DNA of 64,000 bases, taken from assembly GCA_907163375.1 (NCBI GenBank), contig CAJQUW010008963.1, positions 21,001 through 85,000 of the forward strand. Reading direction: 5' to 3'. Position 1 is the stretch's first letter; every line of letters starts with the position of its first letter. This document shows positions 45,810 to 56,600 of the stretch, piece after piece. The position numbers were made by a program, and so were the translations under genes. Source of the stretch: Prostheceraeus crozeri. Taxonomy: Eukaryota; Platyhelminthes; Polycladida; Euryleptidae. The notes under the pieces were generated by a model. It was not told the DNA's origin, made no database searches, and saw only the letters and a list, made by a program, of their open reading frames with translations.

Positions 45810-46082
45810 GTAAAAAGAGATTTACAAAAATTGCAAATAATATATCAAAAAAAAATAGCCCAAAGAAGACAATCAAAACTCAAGATTTTATCCCGACCGG
45901 TTTACGTCCTATCATAGGACTCTTCAAGGGATTAATGCATATATTTTTTGAAATTATAGCACAAGTTCATATACATAGATGTCAAAGTTACATTAAAATA
46001 ATCGTCTATAGGATATCTTCCGGTCATAGAATGCAGGTTTGTTAGTAAAATTAAGGTAATTGTAGTTGTTATAATAATTATG
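45354..46082 (+). repeat. Direct repeat flanking the PLE array, right copy
   Basis: Same composite as 34679-35402 with longer (TA)n at 45763-45805. It continues into unrelated unique-looking sequence after 46110. Confidence 0.9.
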
Positions 46083-46469
46083 TATATATATATATATATA
46101 TATATATTGAGAAGGGTTAGACAAGTATTATATGAGAAAGAACGTGACAAAAATCACAAAGTGCAGCTTAGGAATGTGATTATTTGTCCATATATAATAC
46201 TCAATTTTTCAATTAAAATGTAATGAAATCTTTATACTCGCATGTAATTGGCAAATTAGTTGAATAAAATCCGAATTGAACTCATTTGAAAACAACGCAC
46301 CGGTTCTTTCCGAACTTCTATTCAATCAACCATTGACTAGAAAATGTTCAAAGATGGAATGCAGGCCTACACCAGAGTACAAACACTGAAAACTTTAAAC
46401 CATGCATGATTGCTCAACCAAAATTAAACAATAATTCACAAAAGCGCACAAATTCTTTCACGACGTGCT

Positions 46470-48240
46470 TCATTTTAGATGAATTTTTTTAAAGCAATCT
46501 TTTATACAAAGACTTGGTTGACCAGGACAAGTTTCACACACATAAGTTGAGCATTTTTTCTTCCCTCACGATAGCAAATACGACATGGTTTTTGCAGGAT
46601 ACCCGCTCCCTTCCCTCGAAGTCAACGTTTTAGGGAAGTGACCTATGCCTGCGAGTTTGTTTCGATTTCAAAGGATGAGTTCAATTCCATGCAGCCATTG
46701 CCAGTGGTATACAAAAGTTTTTGTGCACTGAAGAGCAAACATTTCTCAAACCTCTCTTTTCCACCATATTTGCAGTAAACTACATGCGCATTAAGACACA
46801 GCCGTTGTAAAAAATGTATCCCTACTTTTGTGAACCACCTGTATGACGTTTGAGCTGCGTCATACTACAAACACTCCTTTTAAAGCCGTTTCTGACAGCA
46901 TGTTTGGAAGTACAATGTGAATCGTGCATGGTGAATACATTACAAGCATCAATGATGTATACAGTTTTTACACTGCTCGATTTTTTGTCGCAAAATTTCG
47001 ACAAAAGGATATTTCCTGATCGCACAAAAGAAGTGGATTTTACAGCAACAGAAGAAGACTTCAAAATGTCAGGTACCTACACCTCTGTTTGGGCGAATAG
47101 TTCCAATCAAAAGTGTTCTTCTGCTCAAAAGATAGTCTGCAAGACGCACACTGTTGGACCAGTTATCCGCAAAAACTTTGTGTCCCATGTCGAGATATCT
47201 GTTACACAAATGCACAACAATCCGTTCGGAAACACTGACATGCGCCGTATGGGAGGCAAACTTGTCATGCTCTGATTTCGTTGCATGGAAGCAAAAGTCA
47301 AGAGTATATCCAGATTCACTCTCACACAGTATGCAAATTTTGATCTCAAAGCGTCGTCGTTTAGCAGGTATATGCTGCTTGAAGTGTCATTTGAACAACA
47401 AGAGAGATTCATCTACTGTCAAATTTCCTTTCGGCTGATAGATAAGATTTGTCGCTTCCACAAGGGTTGCAAATGGAATGATTTTCTGCAGTGGCTAGCG
47501 TTCTCTCCGAGGTTGTGGTAGTCAGAAAATCGAATAAAATGCAGCAGAAGGATAAATCGATCACGGGATAACGAAGTCTGGGAATGGAAAAAGGGTGTTG
47601 CGATTAATGGATCCGTAGACCAATAATCTAGCAAAGTTGGTTTCTTGATAACACCCATCAACAGCAGAAGTCCAACAAATTTCCTCATCTCCGAAGGATT
47701 CGTGTTCGTCCATGACTGAAAACGAGAATATGGCTTCAAATGCTCGGACTCTTTTTCAAGAAATAGTTCAGCTTTTTTTAATCGTAAATCGAACTATCAT
47801 ATCGATCGGTTCGTCTGTGATGTACATGTCCAAAATCCTTGAGATCAGATCTTCGTTACTTGACGCCATATTGATCGATTCTTCAGCATCTGTCGACAGA
47901 CCAGGAGAACCTAGAAATAAGGGAGATCCGCTAATTTGGCATCATTTGTCTCAGTAACAAACTGCTATTCAGGTTGATCACACGATGTAAATGATGAGTC
48001 CAGAGGAGGAAACGTTGAAGATGGCTCACGTTGATATTGCAACTTAGAGCTCACGTGTGTTGACTGGCGCTTTGCCGAGAAGGAACTTCTCGTGAAAGAT
48101 GTTTCCATCAAGTCCACTTCGGAATCTTCGTCATCGTCGCTCATGCTGTCAGAGTCAGAAACTTCCAAATCGTCATCGTCATCCGTCAAACAAACCATTT
48201 GAGTGATTTGATCTGCAGTGAGTACATTTCTTGGTGACAT
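46470..48240 (-). pseudogene. piggyBac-type transposase, nearly full length but frame-broken (relic 2)
   Basis: DDE transposase relic, about 590 codons, the usual family length. Minus-strand order: start MSPRNVLTADQITQMVCLTD and a long acidic stretch (47965-48240). The conserved block FQSWTNTNPSEMRKFVGLLL, MGVIKKPTLLDYWSTDPL and SRDRFILLLHFIRFSD follows (47419-47739). Degraded catalytic-core parts come next (46822-47412, with VYIIDACNVF). The C-terminal Cys-rich finger reads KPCRICYREG then STYVCETCPGQPSLCIKDCF and ends HLK-TGA at 46470. Several frame changes and stops interrupt it. Terminal repeats and TTAA duplications were not found. Confidence 0.85.
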
Positions 48241-48463
48241 TGCTGACCAAAAAAGACACCCTCAACTTATCCACCGTAAATCATATTCTGTACTTTTCTT
48301 GTTTAGACCCCATATGGATTCTCCTGCCTTGCAACTGCCTCTTCGTGCGATGAAATGAAAATGAAAGAAATATTGTGACTGTTGAAGTTAAATCCAAATA
48401 GTTCAATTGAGCAATATGTTCAAATCATTCTCTTATGACGCTTAGCTTGAAAGGTTGTTAGTC

Positions 48464-48466
<3 letters not shown>

Positions 48467-48500
<34 letters not shown>
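48467..48500. repeat. (AG)n microsatellite, 34 nt
   Basis: Pure AG repeat. Confidence 0.98.
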
Positions 48501-48505
<5 letters not shown>

Positions 48506-49393
48506 TGTTTATATTTCAGACAAATTGAAAAGCTGTACATTCATCAATGCATTCACAAAAATAAGGCAATATTTAAGGAAATACATGTTTTCACAAGAAA
48601 AAGAAGCATAAAATTCCAAATTTGTCAAAGAAGACAATAACACCAATAAGGAATATTTACATTAAGTCGGTCTATAATAGTGAATCTCAGACGCCCAAGG
48701 AAAAAATGTGTTCCTTGGCGTCTTGATTTGTGGGAGAGAAAAGTGGCTCGTTTGTCGGGAGACGACGCGGTGTACAATAGTTTAAAGAATGGAAAAATAG
48801 ATTCACATTTCTCTAGAAACCCGATTGATTGCTCAATCCGGCGAGTTTCTATTGAAGGGATGCGATCGCATCACAGTCAAAATCAAAATGATTCTATGAG
48901 CCCGTTTTTCAATTTTTGCTTACAATTTTGATGGACCGATAAGGAAAGCTTACAGAACAAAAGAGCAGCATAAAGTAAGACGGATTGGACATATGAAATG
49001 TAAACTTTCTATCAAACTGACGGGGAGGTACAATATTCTACAGGCATCTGATAGCATCCAGTCTTCTAACAGCAAATTTTAGAAGCTTCTAGAATGTAAA
49101 TTAAAGTACCATAGAATCATCCAATGCCATAAAATTACATTTCATCTACTTATATGACTAGTTATCTAATTAGACTGACTAGATCGTAATGATTAGACTG
49201 TAACAATTCAATTCACTATTTTAATCTACATGTAGAAAAATCATGAATATAAGTTTTAAGTCTATACGCGTATTTATAATATTTCCAACTTTGTATCAAT
49301 GATATAAAACAACTCTCGTACTCTTGCATGTAGCAATGTAATGGCATTTAACACGGTGTGATAATAACAATATATGACAATTCCTAAAACAAA

Positions 49394-49624
49394 CTAAATA
49401 TGGCGGCTGTTACACACTCGCAACGTTCTCAGTAGATTTTGACCATGACTGACATGGCATGACGGAAGCTTGAAGTGTAGCCAAACACAGTTGAAGTCAT
49501 GATGAACTGACTCCGATGTCTGTTCACTATATGGACCAAGACCACAGCCTCTTTTTTCACAAAATTGTATGATGTGGTGGAAAATCGCATGGATTTTAGG
49601 AGTTACTGTAATGGATAAATCCAT
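49394..49624 (-). pseudogene. Unassigned protein fragment, probably transposon-derived
   Basis: 76 codons reading ITVTPKIHAIFHHIIQFCEK, RGCGLGPYSEQTSESVHHDF and LLRTLRVCNSRHI. The pattern TPKxHxIFHH...GxGLGxYSEQxxESxHxDF recurs, as I remember, in uncharacterised proteins of many invertebrates that are often transposon-associated. I cannot name the family. It ends at a stop just after the conserved stretch, consistent with a C-terminal piece. Confidence 0.45.
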
Positions 49625-50322
49625 TTAGGCCTCTCAAAACGACTTCACATCTTTAAAGTTTGATTTGAGATCGTTGACAAAACAGAAAGTAGCTACACTT
49701 TCAAAAGTACGAAAGCACGTACATATTTCAACGCTACCATTGGGCACATTGACTGCAACTTAACAACGTTCCTCAATAGAGTTATGGCGTTGTTACCTGT
49801 AAAGCTTTGACCGTGATAATTTTCACACTCACCATTGCATACCTTCAACCAATCGTGTGCACACGTGGAGGTTGCAAGTAGAAAGTGTAATTCGCTGATT
49901 ATTAACGAGACTGCAAGACGCTCGAATCACAATAAGTGCCAACTCGGGAAGGAGAAGCAGTTCCTTCCTTAATCTCGTCCTTGCCCAGCACCCATAGGTT
50001 ACACAAAATATGGAGAATTCAAATAATACAAATTCCATACCGGAACAGGCGTCGCCCGGGTTACCAAGGCCTGCGTTGAATGTTGGGGAACCAGGATGTT
50101 CAAGCAGAAAGGCTACTGGAACGTACGATCACCAGCAACGTCATAGAAGGAAGTGGACACATGCCAATAATAACACCATGTATAATACTACATGTATATG
50201 AGTAGACCAAATGAGAGAGGATATCGGAAACGTATGTACGCAATTTGGAAACAGCAATACCCGCAATCGACAATATCCGAGCAAGGATTGCTTAACCAGA
50301 ATCAGTTATCTAGAAGAACAAC

Positions 50323-51078
50323 TTGTTAACAAATATCGAGATACAAAGAATTGCCGGTCGAGTGAATGGAACAACTACAACTATTGAAGATGACAGGACA
50401 ATCGATAATGCCAATGAAAATTCAACTAATAACGAATCAATACTTGAACCACAAGCGACAAACCAGACAACAATTGAAACACTTACCGACGAAGAAGAGA
50501 GCCTCAAAGATAAGATGACGCAATATATGACGACTTATATGAACACAGACAATATATCCGACATCAAGAAGATACGTATCAATAAGAATACAATCAAGGT
50601 GATTGAGAAAATCAATAAAGTGATAGAACACATACCTACACAAAACATAACGGAGATCAATGCGCTGATTTATTCAGCAGCAAAAGTTACGCAAGAAATT
50701 GTTACAGATAATGCAAGAGCTATACGCATACAACCCTGGAAACAAAGATTGTTGAATCAAATAAATACTCTCAGGAAAGAAACAAATCAAATTAAGTCAG
50801 CTATGGACAATAGCCGAAGATTACCACACTACTTGGTAAGAAAATATGACATGAATAACAGATTCATTGAAGAAGCATATGAAGATGCCAAACAAAGGTT
50901 AATTGCGATCAGTCATCGATTGAAAATATACGAAGAAAGGAATGAACAAGTCCGAATAAACAGGTTATTTCGAGAAAATCCGAAGAAAGTATACTCACAG
51001 ATAAGAGGTAGAGATAAATCAGATATAAGTGTGATCGAAAATGCGGATGGAATAATGGATTACTCGAAAGACATATAG
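50323..51078 (+). pseudogene. N-terminal region of RLE LINE ORF, copy 2
   Basis: 251 codons upstream of the RT. Low-complexity Asn/Thr/Glu start, then helical stretches (IKVIEKINKVIEHIPTQNIT; QPWKQRLLNQINTLRKETNQ) and RINRLFRENPKKVYSQIRG, the conserved motif that precedes the RT in this LINE group. It ends at TAG 51076. Confidence 0.75.
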
Positions 51079-51212
51079 GAAAATGAAGGACAATACAATA
51101 CCGAGGCTGAATGGCTAAAATTAATGGAAAGAAAATACGAAAGTCTCGCTTATCAAGATGACGTAGAGATAACAGAGGAAGACACAAAATTCAAACTTGC
51201 AAGTATGGGAAA

Positions 51213-53100
51213 ATGGAGAGCAGCAGGCCCTTAATACAGGTGTTCTGGATTAAGAAACTGAATAAGTTACATGAAAGATTTGCCAAGTACTATACTGAGT
51301 TCCTGCGGAATCCAAGCATGATTCCAAAATGGATGGTCAATGGTAGAACAGTACTTATAAAGAAAGACGAAGATAAACCTCCAACTCCAGACAATTTCCG
51401 GCCAATAACATGTCTCACAACCCTATGGAAATTGTTCACTAAAGTAATAACAGAAAAGATAAACCAACATGAAAAATCACAGAAGATAATACACAGCGAA
51501 CAAAAGGGCTGTCGTCCACACTGCAGAGGCACAAAAGAACAACTTGCCACAGACAGAACAATCACCGATGAAAGTTATCGCAAGGCTTTCGATTCCATTC
51601 CACATTCATGGATCATGAAATGCCTTGACATGTACAAAATCAATAAGTCCATACAAAAAGTGATAATAACATCAATGAAACATTGGGAGACGACCATTAC
51701 ACATGGTAAGCAAGTTATTGGAGCAATAAAGATCAAAAGAGAAATCTTCCAAGGAGACTCCACTCTCATCACTGTTGTTCTGCCTTGCAATGAACCCACT
51801 GAGTGAGATCTTACATGGAATAGATAAATCGTATGCACTTACAAGGGGAAGACAAATCAATCATCTGCTATACATGGACGATTTGAAACTATACGGGAAA
51901 ACCGAAAACGACATTAACTGCTCATCAACTCGGTTAAGATATACAGCGATGATATTAACATGAAGTTTGGAGTCGAAAAATGTGCGCAACTTTATAATCC
52001 ATCGAGGAGAGTAATTGAAACAGACGGATTTCAAGCTGAAGAAGCACTAATAAGGAATGTGACCCAAGATGGATATAAATACTTGGGAATTCCTCAGAGA
52101 GAAACCATACTTGATGATGTGGCAAAAGCAAGGGCAACAAAAGAATACAAGAGGAGATTAAAGAAACTGCTGAAATCGAAGTTGTACGCCAAGAATATGA
52201 TTGAGGCTATAAATGCATATGCAGTACCCGTAATCAGCTACACTGGAGGAGTGGTGAAATGGACAGTGCAAGAACTAAGTGAACTCAACCGAAAGACACG
52301 TAAGATACTAAACATCTACGGTGCACTACACCCAAGAGCCGATATCGACCGTCTCTACCTACCGCGGGATCGGGGAGGTAGGGGGTTGAAAGATCTGGCG
52401 GAAGTCATAGAACAAGAAGACAGAAGCCTAACAGAATATATACAGAACAGAAACGATGACCCACTGCTGGCAGTGGTTAAATCGGGCAATTTGTACAGGC
52501 AGCGACAAGATACCTTAGAAGATTGGAAGATCAAAGTTGTAGAAGATCGATAACATACATGGAAAGATAAGATAATGCACGGACAATACACAAGGCAAAT
52601 GCTGGAAATAACATCTAGGCAGGCTTGTTACGGTTGGTTGAAATCAGTCAATTTGAAAATTACCACAGAAGCATTACTAACGGCAGCTCAAGACCAAGCA
52701 ATCAATACGAAAGCACATGCAACATATATCCTGAAAACCAGCAATGATGCAGAGTGCAGAATGTGTAAATGAGCAGATGAGACGGTGTCCCATATACTCA
52801 CAGGATGCTCAAAACTGGCATCACAAGAGTACCTCAATCGCCACAATGAAGTTGCCAGAATGATACATAGAGATATCTGTCTACAGTATGACATCAGCGC
52901 ATCGACAAAGCCATGGAAACACATGCCGATACCAGTAGTTGAAACAGACATGGTGAAGATCTTATGGAACTTCGAAATAAGAACCGACAAGAACATTTCA
53001 GCAAGGAGGCCTGATATAGTGATAGTGGACAAAAAAGAGAAGATGGGATACATAATCGATATCGCCGTTCCCGAGGACAGAAACATATGCAATAAAGAGC
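51213..53100 (+). pseudogene. Reverse transcriptase and partial RLE, LINE copy 2
   Basis: RT blocks as in copy 1, but a deletion of 39 bases near 51575 removes the segment holding the motif A MAWID. An extra base near 51760 shifts frame before YMDDLKLYG, and another small loss follows at 51920. The thumb region KSKLYAKNMIEAINAYAVPV, deleted in copy 1, is present here. The stop near 52552 and the zinc-knuckle TGA break the remainder, and the RLE is cut at NICNKE. Confidence 0.85.
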
Positions 53101-53201
53101 ATTGACAAGTTTGGAGAAATCAACGAAAAGCATCGGCATATACATATGTACAAGCTTATGATAGATTCGGAGGCTTCACCAAATTTTTATTAAGAAATTG
53201 A

Positions 53202-53636
53202 TCAAATGAATTCATTTATTGATTGAAAAGTGATTGTTGCTGTGGACACAGGAAATATCAATCTTTTTTCACAAGACATCTGCAATTCACATAAATCAGA
53301 TCAAATAGCTTTCAATGTAGCATTCATCATTCACTGACTCAGATCATTTATTTGATTGATTTTTATTTGAATGGTTTGGGAATGTCGTTGTAATTGAAGA
53401 TTGAAGACAATGAGCTTCAACTTACCAGGCTGGGAGACAATGATGTGGTTTATCCAATCACCTGCAATCTGGAAGGGCTCGCTGTCTATCAGCAGAACCA
53501 TCTTCTCTTCTTTCACATTGCACCTATCACAAGTCCTGCCCGCAGAGTCAGCGAACTTCCCATCATCAATTTGAAAGACGGGTACATCATCCGACCTCAA
53601 TCCAACTCTCCTCCTCAGAGCTGTCTCGTCGATTGA
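53202..53636 (-). pseudogene. Secreted-protein gene, copy D (5' truncated)
   Basis: Exon 3 (53239-53202, slightly changed tail), intron 2 and the last two thirds of exon 2 (donor at 53426/53425) are present. Exon 2 is cut after RRRVG... at about 53630, where the segmental duplication joins. No exon 1. Probably the partner of copy A in the duplicated block. Confidence 0.75.
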
Positions 53637-53648
53637 GCAACCGCATCG

Positions 53649-56600
53649 ATTAGCAAACGCATCGATTGACAAAGCAGGTTAGACAGTTGCTAGCATCATA
53701 GAGTCAATCTGTATAGATATCCAGGCCTCTTCACTCATAAATCAAACCCATCATTGAAAAGGTCCGTACAATCGTGAGGCTCCACCGTCGGTGGTGCCCT
53801 ACTTCATACAGAGCGATGTCCTACTTCAACCTGCGATGAGGATGCTGTGTGGAGAAGAAAAAGAGCTGAATCTTTTACTGGATGTATCGACGAGATGGAA
53901 CTCCTTATGCGACATGATCGTTCGATTCATTCGAGTACGTCCAGCAATCGAACGTCTACGACGGAGGAATGGTTGCATCTGGTAATAATTGAACAGTGTC
54001 TCAAACCTGTGAAGCTGTGCGTCGAGGAGATTGGTTCTGAAAGCTGCAATTTACTAGTTGGACTTGCAGCTGTCCACTTAATGGAAATACTCGATGCAAA
54101 TAGTCTCAATTAGCAAGCAGACTCAGAGATGCCCTCGATCGAAGGTTGGGTCAGCGTCAATCCCCTATTTTGGACGCACTAGTGACATGCACTAACAGAC
54201 AACGTGCTCGGATTCAAAAGGATTCAATGTCCTGCTGAGATTGATGAATAACACAGACCAGGACGAATATGATTGAACTAAGGAAATCATAACATAGAAT
54301 CACAGAAGTCAAGAATTCGATGAGGGTATGGAAAGGCGTCATTCGTTGATGATAGTGTGGGGTGAGGGTAGTGCAGCGAATATTCTGAAACCTGAGACCG
54401 CTGCCTTTCGAGCAACAGGAGTTCAACAACCGTGAACACTCGCCAACTTGTATCGGCCTGCTTTGCACCATTCAAGCTACATCATAGCTATGAGTGAGCG
54501 GCATTTTCATCTGCAGGAGAAATTTGTACCTGACATTAATATGTATCTGACTGTAATATGACATGGGACAGTGCGGAACAACGAAAGAGACTAAATCTGC
54601 TGCAATACAAAATGCGAAGAATCTGTGATTAGAAAATATAATGGAAATAAAAATGTTTGATGATATCATTTTACATAATTTTTAAAAAATAAAATGATAT
54701 TATTTTTCCTCAGAATGTAATGACATCATTTTATCATTCCCGAACTTTTGTATTAAGTAACCGACCTGTCGGTGGTGCAACGTGTCCCCACAGAGGCACA
54801 TCGAAATTCTCAGCATATCCGATGCATAAGAAAACTTCGATGATTTGAAAATAGAGTTGGGTGACATTAGTAGGATTTGCTGATAAAGTTTCAGTAAACG
54901 CTCATTTGCAGTTGTAGCAAATAGTAAACGGGCCTACATGAATTCGTCTTGTCCCTAAGGTATTGTGCCAGTGATGAGGCTAACACGATGCGTTTCGACT
55001 GCCATCATCTTCTCTTGTCTAAGTTTGGCCAACAAATAGAATTTGCTTGAATTTGGGGAGTGTAGAGCCATAGTCCATTCCAATTCAAATCTCAAATTCT
55101 TGCTCTATTATATTTCTCGATATTCTCAATCGTCTATCCCGCACTAACGCAATCTCAGTGGGTGTAGACTGACGACCATCACAAGAGAATGGCTTCAAAT
55201 TTTCAATTTTTAAAACCCCAAAAAACGAGACCAATATTATTTGAAAAACCCAGCTTTCTACCCGGGACTAAGAAAATTCAGCCGTCCTTTTGACTGGAAT
55301 CTTCATTTGCACTTACTGTATATACTAAGCTAAAAGTGATTTTCCTAAATGTCGTCAGTAGTGTAATTGTTCAGGTCAGGGGTGGCAAGGACATTGGTCA
55401 GTGAGGTGTAACGGAAAAGTTTTCACCGAAGACATCACTTGTCGAGAAGGTCCCGAAGCCTGTTGGCTAGCGCGTTTCCCCGGATCTGACGCCCTGTGAC
55501 TTCTCTCGAGGGGCCTTCATCAAGTCCAAAGGTTACGTGCACTACTCCAAAGGGACAGTCGAAGAATTGAAGGATACGAATTAGTCTCTGCCTTTCGCAT
55601 AAGTGACAGCCCCCAAGGATGGTGACACACGATCAATTGCAGGGAGTATCGTGGATCGAATTTGCAATAGTTGTCCGAAAAATGATGGACATCATTTTGA
55701 AGTGCGTATCTCATAGACTCTGTTGACTTTAAGATTGTTGACATTTTTAGGAAACACTAGAATTCCAATATGGATTAACATTGTGTGTTATTTTCATTGA
55801 CATCTTATCAAAATAAATAGGCGAAATGAGAGGCATTCTAGAATACCAGTGGATATATTTCTAGTACATGGTATTAAAGTAAATATTCCAATCATAGGTA
55901 CAGTGTGGTCCCAGAAGATTCTGCCGAATTTAAAACATAGCTTGCTGTAACAATATGATGTTCATAAAATACTTGAATTTGGACAGAAACGATGGCAGAA
56001 CGTATCTGCGATTTTATGTAGGAACAGTCGGTCAAGTTTCTTAAACGAATCATCGAGAGAATCGATTCTCTGTATGACCAGCCGTTTCATTCTAAGTGAC
56101 TGGTTCCAAGTTCCGAGACAGAAACAGAAAATAGAAATAGGCTTTAGAGCGTAAAGAATGTTCGGTCAATTTGCACAAAAAATCGCCATCTAGTTGTGAA
56201 CAGAATTGCACCTGCATGTTTACAGTCATCTCATCTTGTTGAAGATATTTCGACATCACGAGACTGTGTTAAGACATTTTATACCATCATCGTTAAGTAC
56301 ACAAAATTTGTCAACCTTATCATAATAAAATATCTTCAAATGAAAACACCACATGTGTCAAACTGTGATCCAACGTAGCGGGGCGGCCGTCATTTCTTGC
56401 GTTCATAACGGGGAATCAGGCGAGAGCTTGGCCGATGGGAATTTGTTTAAATGGCGTCACGATGTGACATTAGGAAAACGCCGAGAAAGCAGTCTACTCT
56501 CGGGCCTATACGTTCTAGAACTGTGACGTAAATACACTATTAGGGAACTTTTGGTTGTCTAGGCATCACTCTGGTTACTCACTCAGCAACGAGAAGGGTT

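Larger units (their letters stand above)
48241..50009. other. Mostly non-coding stretch
   Basis: Contains the (AG)n tract and one transposon-like frame at 49394-49624; otherwise AT-rich with no gene that I can support. Confidence 0.45.
50010..53100 (+). mobile_element. RLE-type LINE, copy 2 (3' truncated)
   Basis: Same family as copy 1 and with more of the 5' part: N-terminal RRKWTHANNN (near 50141), then in a shifted frame NERGYRKRMYAIWKQQYPQS (about 50200-50260), a long Asn/Thr-rich helical region (50323-51078), RT (51213-51806, 51960-52553), zinc knuckle (52740-52810) and the beginning of the RLE (to 53100). The element stops inside the RLE and joins a copy of the sequence seen at 16113. 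It shares with copy 1 the stop after YSKDI, the stop after KWRAAGP and the TGA in the zinc knuckle, so both derive from one dead parent. Confidence 0.88.
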
